From the NCBI GenBank assembly GCA_029570385.1, contig JAKPXD010000020.1:1-64000 (forward strand): 64,000 nucleotides of DNA, written 5' to 3'. Under the pieces are notes generated by a model that was given only the letters and a program-made list of their open reading frames with translations, did no database searches and was not told the origin of the DNA. The DNA comes from a bacterium (GTDB lineage Bacteria; Patescibacteriota; Patescibacteriia; Patescibacteriales; Patescibacteriaceae). Made by a program: the position numbers and the translations under genes. Positions 17,950 to 25,276 of this stretch are shown piece by piece; the stretch's first letter is position 1; each line of letters opens with the position of its first letter.

Positions 17950-19032
17950 TTATCTATTAGGAAATTCGTCTAAAGTGGCTTGAACGATTATTTTTTTATC
18001 ACCACGTTGAATCTTGAGACCAATTTTTTGATTCGGTTGATATTTTTGAATTATCTGTAATAAACTATTTTGTTCATTCAGCTTTTGCGCGTTTATTTCT
18101 AAAATAATATCACCGGGCAATATGCCGGCTCGTTCGGCTGGCGATCCAGCAATGACCGCCGGCTGGTCATTATTAGCACTGATTAAAGCGCCCTGATTGA
18201 CTGGCAAGTCTTTTTCTAGAGCCAAATCGTCATTTATGGTCAAATAACTGACTCCTAACCTGGGTCGAACGATGCGACCAAGTTTTTTAACACTATCAAT
18301 GACTGGTTTGGCATCGTCAATCGGAATGGCAAAACCAATAGAGCCACCACTAGCATCACGGGCAACATTAATACCGACTACTCGTCCGTTTAGGTCAATC
18401 AATGGTCCGCCTGAATTACCAGGATTTATTTGGGCATCAGTTTGGATGACATTAGTTAGCAGTTCATCTTGACCATTGTCATTAGAGGCACTGAGATTGC
18501 GGCCAATACCGCTAACAATCCCTTTAGTGGCGCTATTTTGATAACGACCCAAGGCATTACCGATGGCAATAACCGTTGTTCCCATGACCAAGTCCTGACT
18601 ATTGCCTAATTGGATAGTTGGTAAATTTTTGTCAAATATTTTAAGTATGGCTAAATCATTGAGCGGATCTTTGTCAATTAGCTGAGCATAATAAGATTTG
18701 CCCGATTGAAATCTAATACGGTATTCACCCTTATCGCCCGCCTGATTAACCACATGGCGATTAGTCAAAATCAGTCCGTCGCTGGAAATAATAAAACCGG
18801 TGCCTGAGCCACGGCGAATTTTTTGATTAACTAATTGGCCATCAATTTTTTGTTTAGTGGTTTCGCTGACAGTAATACTGACTATGGCGGGCAAGGCTTT
18901 TTTGATAGCTGTAATCGTTGCTTGCTGCTCAGCTAAAGCGGGATTGCTCTGAGTAGCCGCCATAACCTGACCAGGCCAGCTGGCCATTATCAATAAATTG
19001 ATAATTATTAGCCGATAACATGACTTTAACAT
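17950..19032 (-). CDS. HtrA/DegP-type serine protease with PDZ domain
   Basis: Envelope quality-control protease. Numbering from the ATG at 19032, the 360-residue protein has a signal peptide or anchor (MLKSCYRLIIINLLIMASWP). The trypsin-like domain has His93 in TNRHVVN, Asp126 in DPLNDLAIL and Ser207 in PGNSGGPL. One PDZ domain follows from about residue 255 with SPAERAGILPGDIILEINAQ. A longer in-frame start (TTG at 19065) exists, but its codons overlap promoter-like DNA and give an awkward signal peptide, so ATG is preferred. It heads the htrA-pfkB-mutM run and is divergent from tRNA-Gln. It acts outside the membrane on misfolded proteins, which fits a genome exporting many large disulfide-rich proteins. 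Confidence 0.93.
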   Translation of the reverse strand: MLKSCYRLIIINLLIMASWPGQVMAATQSNPALAEQQATITAIKKALPAIVSITVSETTKQKIDGQLVNQKIRRGSGTGFIISSDGLILTNRHVVNQAGDKGEYRIRFQSGKSYYAQLIDKDPLNDLAILKIFDKNLPTIQLGNSQDLVMGTTVIAIGNALGRYQNSATKGIVSGIGRNLSASNDNGQDELLTNVIQTDAQINPGNSGGPLIDLNGRVVGINVARDASGGSIGFAIPIDDAKPVIDSVKKLGRIVRPRLGVSYLTINDDLALEKDLPVNQGALISANNDQPAVIAGSPAERAGILPGDIILEINAQKLNEQNSLLQIIQKYQPNQKIGLKIQRGDKKIIVQATLDEFPNR

Positions 19033-19058
19033 TGTTGTAATATATAATAATTTAATTT

Positions 19059-19087
19059 TTGACAAAATTTTAGCAGTGCGTTATATT
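19059..19087 (+). promoter_or_regulatory. Promoter of tRNA-Gln
   Basis: Perfect TTGACA (19059-19064), 17 bases, TATATT (19082-19087), placing the start site only a few bases before the tRNA 5' end at 19099. The -35 sits in a TTTTGACAAAA palindrome whose minus-strand reading TTGTCA could serve htrA. Confidence 0.88.
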
Positions 19088-19098
19088 GATAAAGTTTT

Positions 19099-19169
19099 TC
19101 GGGGATCGTCTAATGGTAGGACAGTGGCCTTTGGAGCCATTAATCGGGGTTCGAATCCCTGTCCCCGAG
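19099..19169 (+). tRNA. tRNA-Gln (anticodon TTG)
   Basis: Complete cloverleaf: acceptor TCGGGGA with TCCCCGA, D stem GTCT/GGAC, anticodon stem GTGGC/GCCAT around loop CTTTGGA (anticodon TTG) and T arm CGGGG-TTCGAAT-CCCTG. The discriminator is G, and the terminal CCA is not encoded. Confidence 0.97.
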
Positions 19170-19173
19170 CATT

Positions 19174-19199
19174 ATAACATCGCTTTAGGGCGATGTTAT
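19174..19199 (+). terminator. Terminator of tRNA-Gln overlapping a convergent stop codon
   Basis: Ten-base arms ATAACATCGC (19174-19183) and GCGATGTTAT (19190-19199) around a six-base loop, followed by a short T-rich tail on the plus strand. The convergent minus-strand gene ends at 19196, inside the right arm. Confidence 0.75.
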
Positions 19200-20245
19200 T
19201 TTGTTGGCAAATAGCTAGGCAATATTCGTCCGCGATAACTAGGGCTGGGCCAATTATGGGTAGTCAGAAAACCGGGGTTAGCGACCATAATTTCGGGAAT
19301 TCGATTAACAATAGTGGCACAAGTTAGTTCGACCGTAGCTGGTTGAGTAATAGTGACATTAATATCGGGTTGGCCTTTAATCGTCCAATTATTAGTATCT
19401 TGATCAGCTGGTCCATAAATTTTACCAGTACTTTTAGCTTGAATAATCGGTCCTTCATTAGTTTCTAAATCAATAGTGGCTGTCATGCCCAGACATTCGC
19501 CAGCAGCAATCGTCCGATTAAGCAAACGACTGGCAGTTGGTTGCTCAGCAATAACTGGGGTTATTTTTTGATTAATATTTTTAACCGTCAACCCTAATCT
19601 GGCTGCTAGCCATTCATTGCTATTCCACATGTATGTCGGCAAAATATTGGCTTGACTGATTTTGGCGGCAAACTCAGCTGACGGCAAACCGACTCCATGA
19701 ATCTTAGCTAGGGCGATACCATAGTCTTCAATATTATAGCTAGCTTGACCCTCAATGGCGATTATTTTATGGCTGGCGCCGGCCAAAACGGTAATTAAAT
19801 TTCCCCAAAAAACATCTTGGTAACCACTAGCCGTTAGCGTGCAATAATTGTCTTTAGCTAATGAATCAAGGCGTTTGCTAAATTCCGGTGAAGTGGTCCA
19901 CGGGAAAAAGGCTTCCTCACAAGTAGTAATAGTATTAACGCCATATTTTAGTGGAATAGTCAGTAATGGATACATTTCTGTCATTAAGCTGCCAATGGCT
20001 ACGATACAGATATCGGCTGGTTGTTTAGCAAAAACTTCTTCAGGGTTGCCACTGATGGTGATACCTAATTTTTGTTCTAAGCCGATTAAATCGGCAATGT
20101 CTTGACCAATTAAAGACGGATTACTATCAATCGCGCCCACAATCGTTACCCCCTTTTCATAAAGATAACGTAATATTAACTTACCCATTTTACCGCAACC
20201 GTATTGGATAGCGCGTAATTCTGAATGTTCAAAATTTTTATTCAT
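19196..20245 (-). CDS. 2,4-diaminopentanoate dehydrogenase-like oxidoreductase
   Basis: NAD(P)-dependent dehydrogenase of the dihydrodipicolinate reductase-like superfamily, 349 residues. A Rossmann fold starts at residue 11 (AIQYGCGKMGKLILRYL). The middle shows GVNTITTCEEAFFPW and LTASGYQDVFWGNL, and AGECLGMTATID falls in the C-terminal half. The overall pattern is closest to Ord, the diaminopentanoate dehydrogenase of anaerobic ornithine fermentation. The substrate is inferred only, and no other ornithine-degradation gene is in the window. The start overlaps the end of the RNA methyltransferase gene by four bases, so the two are translationally coupled. Confidence 0.7.
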   Translation of the reverse strand: MNKNFEHSELRAIQYGCGKMGKLILRYLYEKGVTIVGAIDSNPSLIGQDIADLIGLEQKLGITISGNPEEVFAKQPADICIVAIGSLMTEMYPLLTIPLKYGVNTITTCEEAFFPWTTSPEFSKRLDSLAKDNYCTLTASGYQDVFWGNLITVLAGASHKIIAIEGQASYNIEDYGIALAKIHGVGLPSAEFAAKISQANILPTYMWNSNEWLAARLGLTVKNINQKITPVIAEQPTASRLLNRTIAAGECLGMTATIDLETNEGPIIQAKSTGKIYGPADQDTNNWTIKGQPDINVTITQPATVELTCATIVNRIPEIMVANPGFLTTHNWPSPSYRGRILPSYLPTK

Positions 20246-20928
20246 ATATTTGGAGTTTGATAACGAACAAATAAAGCAATGGCCACGGCGGTCGCCACAT
20301 TGATAGACTCAACCCATGGTTGATGATCAATAAACAATGTTTTTCCCGATAGTGGCACGGTAATCCCCTGACCTTCTGAGCCGACAATCAGCAAAATGTC
20401 TGACGGTAAATTATTATTTTTAATATTTAAAGCTTGCGCTTGGTGGTTGTTTTCTAGACGATAGATTGGTCGGTTCAGCTCTTGTATTAGTTGCTTAGCC
20501 GCCGGCCAATCTAGATTTAACCATGGAGTCTTAAAAATGGTGCCGGCGGAAGAACGAATAACTTTAGGATTACCGGGATCAACGCAATTTAACAGGATCA
20601 GTCCGGCCTTAAAAGCGCCGGCCAAACGGATAATAGTGCCAAGATTACCAGGGTCTTGGATATTGTCTAATAACAAGATAGTTTTTTGGCGTTTAATATC
20701 TGCTAGTTGAAATTTGGGCGGTTGAGCCAGGGCGGCAATAGTCGGCAGACTATCAGTGGTAGTCAGCTGACGGAAATTGGCAGTGTCAGCGGCAGTAAAA
20801 GTTAGTTGAATGTTTGGCGCTGCTAGTTCCAAAAATTTTTTACCTTCAATGAGCCATAAGCCGGCCTTAGCGCGGCCTTTGTTAGTGTGTAGCGATTTGA
20901 TCAGTTTTTCTTGACTCTGGCTGAGCAT
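20242..20928 (-). CDS. SpoU/TrmH-family RNA 2'-O-methyltransferase
   Basis: Probable rRNA or tRNA ribose methyltransferase using S-adenosylmethionine through a trefoil-knot fold. The 228 residues include a short N-terminal substrate-binding region (LHTNKGRAKAGLWLIEGKKFL). The three SpoU motifs follow: LLLDNIQDPGNLGTIIRLAG, ILLIVGSEGQGI, and INVATAVAIALF at the end. The target RNA position cannot be told from sequence. The gene follows ftsX closely and overlaps the dehydrogenase gene by four bases. Confidence 0.93.
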   Translation of the reverse strand: MLSQSQEKLIKSLHTNKGRAKAGLWLIEGKKFLELAAPNIQLTFTAADTANFRQLTTTDSLPTIAALAQPPKFQLADIKRQKTILLLDNIQDPGNLGTIIRLAGAFKAGLILLNCVDPGNPKVIRSSAGTIFKTPWLNLDWPAAKQLIQELNRPIYRLENNHQAQALNIKNNNLPSDILLIVGSEGQGITVPLSGKTLFIDHQPWVESINVATAVAIALFVRYQTPNI

Positions 20929-20930
20929 AG

Positions 20931-21842
20931 CTAGATGCGAGAATATTTGCCGACGGCGATATAACTAGCCAGTAAATTAACAGTGCCGATGCCCAACAAT
21001 TGCAAACCGGCAATTTGCCACCAATAATGGTTGAAATATTGCAATAAATCAATATTATAACCAAAGAAAAAAGTATCTAAATAAGGTTGGAGAACATTTA
21101 AAAATGGATAAAAAATGGCCGCGGTTAGAATTACGCCAGCCACGGTATAAATGATACTGGAAAAGAGAAACGGCGCTTTAATAAAAAAATTAGAAGCACC
21201 AACCAGTTTCATAATAGCAATTTCTTGACGATGGCTATGAATAGCTAGCTTGACCGAATTAAAGATAACTAAGAGCATTATTAGGACAAAGATTGAACTA
21301 ATAACGATAGCAATATCATTAATTTTATTAGTGATATTGTTAATCTTAGCTAATAGGGCCTGGTTATCTTGAAAATTACGCGAACCGATCAGTGGATCTT
21401 GAATTTGGCTTAATTGTTCAATCAATTGATTATATTGATCCGGATCACGAGGCTTAATGGTTAAGCTGGAAGTTAATGGATTTTTGTCTAGTTCTTGCAA
21501 TGCTTGTAGAATTTCTGGATTATCTTGGTGTTGACGGCGAAACGCTTCTAAGGCATCAGCTTGAGATACATAGCTAACTTCTTGCACATTGTCTAAATTA
21601 GCTAAGCGGGCCTTAAGTCCGAGAGCTTTATCTTCGGATACCCCCTCTTTGAGATAAATAGAAATATCAACGCGATTTTTTAGATTGTCTACAGCGGCTT
21701 GACCAATAATTCTTAATGATAACAGGAGATTAACTGAAAATAGCGTCAAAATTAAAATCATGATGGTCGCTAGTGACAACCAGAAATTACGCCAAACATC
21801 CTGGAAGCCAAATTTAACAATTCTACTTAAAGTTAAGAACAT
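20931..21842 (-). CDS. ftsX: Cell division protein FtsX
   Basis: Membrane partner of FtsE in the divisome complex that activates peptidoglycan hydrolases. The 303 residues have a first membrane helix near residues 20-40 (FWLSLATIMILILTLFSVNL). An extracytoplasmic loop of about 120 residues carries VDISIYLKEGVSEDKA and LTSSLTIKPRDPDQY. Three further helices form the FtsX/MacB permease domain. It starts four bases after ftsE, giving the standard ftsE-ftsX order. Peptidoglycan hydrolase genes close by are the RlpA/carboxypeptidase fusion upstream and mltG further away. Confidence 0.95.
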   Translation of the reverse strand: MFLTLSRIVKFGFQDVWRNFWLSLATIMILILTLFSVNLLLSLRIIGQAAVDNLKNRVDISIYLKEGVSEDKALGLKARLANLDNVQEVSYVSQADALEAFRRQHQDNPEILQALQELDKNPLTSSLTIKPRDPDQYNQLIEQLSQIQDPLIGSRNFQDNQALLAKINNITNKINDIAIVISSIFVLIMLLVIFNSVKLAIHSHRQEIAIMKLVGASNFFIKAPFLFSSIIYTVAGVILTAAIFYPFLNVLQPYLDTFFFGYNIDLLQYFNHYWWQIAGLQLLGIGTVNLLASYIAVGKYSRI

Positions 21843-21846
21843 AATT

Positions 21847-22527
21847 TTAAATAATATATTTGCCGCGCGCTTGGTCGCTAACTAGTCGGCCATCGCTAAT
21901 CGTTAAAACTCGTTTATTAAGATTATTAACAATTTCACGGTTGTGAGTAACTAAAATAACAGTAGTGCCAAATTTATTAATCTTCTGTAAAAGCTCAATA
22001 ATTTCTTCGGCATTAATTGAGTCTAAATTACCAGTTGGTTCATCAGCTAATAAGATTTTAGGCTGATAAACTAAAGCTCGAGCAATAGCGGTTCGTTGTT
22101 GCTCACCGCCGGAAACTTCATGTGGATAACGATCCATCTGTTCACTAAGGCCGACAATTTTCATTAATGGCGGAATAATGGCATTGATTTTTTTCGATGA
22201 TTTGCCACAGACTTGCAGGGCAAAAGCGACATTTTCGGCTAGAGTTTTTTTGGGTAATAATTTAAAATCTTGAAAAATAACACCGATTTGCCGCCGTAAA
22301 AAGGGCACTTCGCTACTGGACAGTCTGGTAATATCCCAATCGCCGACGATTATTTGACCGCTATCTAAACGCTCTTCACCGATTAAACATTTAACCATGG
22401 TGGTTTTGCCGCTGCCTGATTGGCCGACAATTGATACAAATTCGCCAGGGCCGATGTTGAGAGACAGGTTGTCTAAAGCTTTAGTTTGCGGTGGGTAAAA
22501 TTTACTAGCTTGTTTAAATTTAATCAT
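21847..22527 (-). CDS. ftsE: Cell division ATP-binding protein FtsE
   Basis: ABC-type ATPase that works with FtsX at the division site. All motifs are present in the 226 residues: Walker A GQSGSGKTT near residue 36, the Q-loop IFQDFKLLP, signature VSGGEQQR near 138, Walker B ILLADEPTGNLD near 160 and the H-loop VTHNREIV. The gene follows the RlpA/carboxypeptidase fusion by 13 bases, which places a divisome signal module with wall enzymes in one transcript. Confidence 0.96.
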   Translation of the reverse strand: MIKFKQASKFYPPQTKALDNLSLNIGPGEFVSIVGQSGSGKTTMVKCLIGEERLDSGQIIVGDWDITRLSSSEVPFLRRQIGVIFQDFKLLPKKTLAENVAFALQVCGKSSKKINAIIPPLMKIVGLSEQMDRYPHEVSGGEQQRTAIARALVYQPKILLADEPTGNLDSINAEEIIELLQKINKFGTTVILVTHNREIVNNLNKRVLTISDGRLVSDQARGKYII

Positions 22528-22540
22528 AATTTGATAATGA

Positions 22541-23890
22541 TTAATTCAAGGCGGTTGTTAATATTTGGCTGGCGGTGGCGTAGCTCTTGGACCAACTTGA
22601 TGAACCTAAAGTAACAACAATAAATTTTTGTTTAGTGTTCTGATTTTGCGCCGCCATAGCTAAACAGTGGCCGGCTTCCACTAAATAACCGGTCTTGGAA
22701 GATTGTAGTGGAAATTGGCCATTTTGTAATAATTTATTGGTATTTTTGATAGTGTGCGGTTGCTTAGTGTTGGTAGTGCTAAATTTATAAATAGCGGTCG
22801 TGCTTATTTTTTTAATATTAGCATCCTGACTGACCGCTTTTAAAATTAAAGCGTAATCTTTGGCAGTGCTCACATTATCAGTTGATAGGCCGGTCGGTTC
22901 AACAAATTTAGTATTAATAGCTCCCCATTTCTTGGCATTAGCGTTCATTTTTTGGATAAATTCGGCGCGGCTAAGACCACTAACACGGACTAGCGACTCC
23001 ACGGCGTTATTAGCTGATCCAATTAAAGCGGAATAGACTAAATCTCTAATTTTTAATTGATCGCCGTCTTTCAGTTTTAAAAGAGCGGCTTCGGATAACG
23101 CGCAATATTTGGTGATTTCTTGTTCATCTTGACGACGATAGCTGACTACTTTATTTAAATTAGGTTTAGTGTCCAGGAAAGTTTTAATCGCCACCATTTT
23201 GGTTAAACTAGCAATCGGCACAATTTTTTGGGCATTTTTTTGCCAGAGAACTTGATTGTTATCAGCATCCAAAACAACCACCGAATTGGCATCTTGATTG
23301 GATATTTCTAAAGACTTAAAATCACTAACCGTTTTGGTGGAACTGGCGGCATAGGCTAAATTATTGATTATTTGCCAATCAGCTGAATTCTTAGGTAAGC
23401 GGCCATATTTTTTGGTGAATTGTTGCAAAGCAAGTCTTTCTTTAGCTAAATCGCGGGTTGGTTTTGGCGATTCTGGCTTGTTATTGCTGGCGCTCGAGGT
23501 TGAACTTGGTGATAGCGGTTCCAAACGAACAGTAATAACGCCAGTGCCTAGTGTAGCTAATTGAGCAAAAGCCTCTTTTTGTAAATCAATTACTCGATCA
23601 GGATGAGCTTGGGGGTCGGGGCCATAATCATTAATAACCACATCAACAGTTTTGCCACTGGCTAGATGATAAACTCTGACTTTTTGGCCAAGCGGATAAA
23701 TAGTAGAAGCAGCAAAGAGTCCTGGTTTGAAGTTGTACCAGCTAGCTTTACCGCTGGGACTGCTCGTTGCCGAAACAGCGGCATTAGCTGAGGTTAAAAT
23801 TGGCTGAGCTAAAATTAAGATAAGGCCGGCGATAATAAATAGCAATCGGCCAATTTTTAACCAATAAAAATTAGATCGTGATGAATCCAT
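22541..23890 (-). CDS. RlpA-like domain fused to D-alanyl-D-alanine carboxypeptidase
   Basis: Envelope protein with two wall-related domains in 449 residues. After a signal anchor (IGRLLFIIAGLILILAQPIL) comes an RlpA-type double-psi beta-barrel (about residues 45-130) with KASWYNFKPGLFAAS, YPLGQKVRVYH and INDYGPD. The second half is an S11 penicillin-binding protein domain with SLTK (near 228), SANN (near 291) and SKTG (near 396), the catalytic SxxK, SxN and KTG motifs. The longer in-frame start at 23938 lies on the promoter -10, so ATG at 23890 is preferred. It should trim pentapeptides, while the barrel may bind glycan strands. It is followed by ftsE-ftsX. Confidence 0.9.
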   Translation of the reverse strand: MDSSRSNFYWLKIGRLLFIIAGLILILAQPILTSANAAVSATSSPSGKASWYNFKPGLFAASTIYPLGQKVRVYHLASGKTVDVVINDYGPDPQAHPDRVIDLQKEAFAQLATLGTGVITVRLEPLSPSSTSSASNNKPESPKPTRDLAKERLALQQFTKKYGRLPKNSADWQIINNLAYAASSTKTVSDFKSLEISNQDANSVVVLDADNNQVLWQKNAQKIVPIASLTKMVAIKTFLDTKPNLNKVVSYRRQDEQEITKYCALSEAALLKLKDGDQLKIRDLVYSALIGSANNAVESLVRVSGLSRAEFIQKMNANAKKWGAINTKFVEPTGLSTDNVSTAKDYALILKAVSQDANIKKISTTAIYKFSTTNTKQPHTIKNTNKLLQNGQFPLQSSKTGYLVEAGHCLAMAAQNQNTKQKFIVVTLGSSSWSKSYATASQILTTALN

Positions 23891-23926
23891 AAGTTGACGA
23901 ATCAAAAGCTTTGTCTTTATAATAAA

Positions 23927-23955
23927 ATTATAGCACATTTCTGATGAGCCACCAA
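23927..23955 (-). promoter_or_regulatory. Promoter of the RlpA/carboxypeptidase-ftsEX operon
   Basis: Minus strand TTGGTG (23955 to 23950), 17 bases, TATAAT (23932 to 23927) preceded by TGC (extended -10). It places the start site about 30 bases before the ATG at 23890 and excludes the longer reading frame. Confidence 0.75.
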
Positions 23956-23975
23956 ACGGATATTATGACAGTTTG

Positions 23976-24047
23976 GCGGGTGTCGTATAGTGGTTATTGT
24001 GCCAGCTTCCCAAGCTGGAGAGGGCGGTTCGATTCCGCTCACCCGCT
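23976..24047 (+). tRNA. tRNA-Gly (anticodon CCC)
   Basis: Acceptor GCGGGTG pairs with CACCCGC. The anticodon stem CCAGC/GCTGG encloses TTCCCAA with anticodon CCC, and the T arm is GGCGG-TTCGATT-CCGCT. The discriminator is T and CCA is not encoded. A TATTAT at 23961-23966 may be its -10; the -35 is weak. Confidence 0.96.
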
Positions 24048-24059
24048 CAGGTTATCGTC

Positions 24060-24132
24060 GCCCGTGTAGCTTAGCTGGTAGAGCAATCCCTTCGTAAGGG
24101 AAAGGTCGTCGGTTCAAATCCGACCATGGGCT
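24060..24132 (+). tRNA. tRNA-Thr (anticodon CGT)
   Basis: Acceptor GCCCGTG pairs with CATGGGC (one G-T pair). The D stem is GCTT/GAGC, the anticodon loop TTCGTAA has anticodon CGT, and the T arm is GTCGG-TTCAAAT-CCGAC. The first pair of the anticodon stem is an A-A mismatch. CCA is not encoded. It lies 12 bases after tRNA-Gly and shares its transcript. Confidence 0.95.
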
Positions 24133-24139
24133 CAAACAT

Positions 24140-24161
24140 AAAAACGCCAAATGGCGTTTTT
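24140..24161. terminator. Bidirectional intrinsic terminator
   Basis: Arms AAAAACGCC (24140-24148) and GGCGTTTTT (24153-24161) around a four-base loop. It closes the tRNA-Gly/tRNA-Thr transcript on the plus strand and the ftsB transcript on the minus strand, overlapping the last codon region of ftsB. Confidence 0.9.
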
Positions 24162-24594
24162 ATTGTACTTTATGATCAAAAAAATATTTGAACCACAAAC
24201 TAGGATTACGACTGATCGCCACCTTTTCCTTTTGGGGAGCCGGTAAATCAAAGACCGAATTAGCGCTATGATCAGCGGCGTCAGTTGACGAATCGGATTG
24301 CTTGATAACAATTATTTGTTCATTGGGCTGACGTAAATCAAATTTTAGGCGCGCCTCCTCTTCTAAAAATTCTTTAGAATCAAGATAATCTACCAAGTCG
24401 GCCACCTCTTGATTTTTTTTGTCTAAACGCTTAATCTCAGCTTCCAGTTGAGTTATCTCGCTTTTAACACCAAAAACTTGACGAATATTTTTAACTAGTC
24501 CGGTTAGTATAAAAATTAAAGCCAATAAACCAGCAATAGTGATTAATATTGATTGGTAACGTTTGTGTCGATTTTTGCTAGGCAGTTTATTCAT
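24160..24594 (-). CDS. FtsB/DivIC-type septum formation protein
   Basis: Bitopic divisome protein of 144 residues. A short basic cytoplasmic tail (NKLPSKNRHKRYQ) leads to one membrane helix (ILITIAGLLALIFILTGLV), then a coiled coil (ITQLEAEIKRLDKKNQEVADLVDYL). The C-terminal segment has the family-typical SKEFLEEEARLKFDLRQPNEQIIVI. An in-frame extension upstream would run through tRNA-Pro and is rejected, so ATG at 24594 is the start, three bases from the tRNA 3' end. It shares a transcript with ndk and tRNA-Pro. After tRNA processing its message would be nearly leaderless. Confidence 0.85.
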   Translation of the reverse strand: MNKLPSKNRHKRYQSILITIAGLLALIFILTGLVKNIRQVFGVKSEITQLEAEIKRLDKKNQEVADLVDYLDSKEFLEEEARLKFDLRQPNEQIIVIKQSDSSTDAADHSANSVFDLPAPQKEKVAISRNPSLWFKYFFDHKVQ

Positions 24595-24596
24595 AG

Positions 24597-24667
24597 TCGG
24601 GCTATCCGGAATCGAACCGGAACTACATGCACCCCATGCACGCGTACTACCACTATACGATAGCCCG
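24597..24667 (-). tRNA. tRNA-Pro (anticodon GGG)
   Basis: On the minus strand, acceptor CGGGCTA pairs with TAGCCCG. The anticodon stem CGTGC/GCATG encloses ATGGGGT with anticodon GGG, and the T arm is TCCGG-TTCGATT-CCGGA. The discriminator is A, and CCA is not encoded. It lies between ndk and ftsB. A hairpin without a T run (24670-24689) separates it from ndk. Confidence 0.96.
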
Positions 24668-24693
24668 TTAAGCGGTTTTGAGGCCGCTTTCAA

Positions 24694-25188
24694 TTATTCT
24701 TCCTCCTCTTCATCGCCTTCGCCTTCAGCATAAATCGCTTGCAGGTCAAGACGATCCCAATCAAATAATTCTTCTGGTTGAAAGAATCTAGCCAGTTCTT
24801 TGTGAGCATTGTCAACGCTATCCGAAGCATGGACAACATTAGCTTGGATACTCATGGAAAAATCGCCGCGAATAGTGCCGGCATCAGCTTTGCGGCCCAA
24901 AGTTTCGCCAGTCAGTAAACGAACACTATTAACTGCCTCCATACCTTCTAGGGCCATAACAATAACTGGCCAATCAGACATAAATTTAGCAATCCTTGGG
25001 AAAAATGGCTTGTCGATCAAATGAGAATAGTGCTCAGCTAAGATAGCGTTATCTAATTGCATCATTTTGAGGCCGACTATTTTTAGGCCTTTGCGTTCAA
25101 AGCGATGGATAATTTCGCCAGCCAAACTACGATTTAGAGCGTCTGGCTTGATAATTACCAGAGTGCGCTCCTGTCTTTTCTTTGCCAT
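24694..25188 (-). CDS. ndk: Nucleoside diphosphate kinase
   Basis: Transfers the gamma phosphate of ATP to other nucleoside diphosphates through a phosphohistidine. The 164 residues contain RTLVIIKPDALNR, VGLKMMQLD, GETLGRKADAGTIRGDF and the active-site NVVHASDS with the catalytic His near residue 119. The C-terminus carries an additional acidic tail (EGEGDEEEEE), absent from most family members, which explains the length above the usual 140-150. A strong promoter lies upstream. The downstream genes are tRNA-Pro and ftsB. Confidence 0.97.
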   Translation of the reverse strand: MAKKRQERTLVIIKPDALNRSLAGEIIHRFERKGLKIVGLKMMQLDNAILAEHYSHLIDKPFFPRIAKFMSDWPVIVMALEGMEAVNSVRLLTGETLGRKADAGTIRGDFSMSIQANVVHASDSVDNAHKELARFFQPEELFDWDRLDLQAIYAEGEGDEEEEE

Positions 25189-25229
25189 ATATCTTCAATA
25201 ATTCCGCCTAACAATAGCGGTTGGTTATT

Positions 25230-25258
25230 ATTATAAACCACTAAAGCAGTTTTGCCAA
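25230..25258 (-). promoter_or_regulatory. Promoter of ndk-tRNA-Pro-ftsB
   Basis: Minus strand TTGGCA (25258 to 25253), 17 bases, TATAAT (25235 to 25230). The -35 matches at five of six bases and the -10 is perfect. Confidence 0.82.
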
Positions 25259-25276
25259 ATTAGTTATTAGCGATAA

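Noticed and set aside
23891-23938. Upstream start of the RlpA/carboxypeptidase fusion at 23938
   Set aside because: The extension covers the extended -10 promoter, and the ATG at 23890 gives a normal signal anchor.
24670-24689. Hairpin between ndk and tRNA-Pro as a terminator
   Set aside because: The AAGCGG/CCGCTT stem has no T run, and the tRNA and ftsB downstream have no other promoter, so read-through is expected.
24595-24693. In-frame extension of ftsB to 24693
   Set aside because: The extra 33 codons run through tRNA-Pro, which has a complete cloverleaf, and the peptide shows no family similarity.
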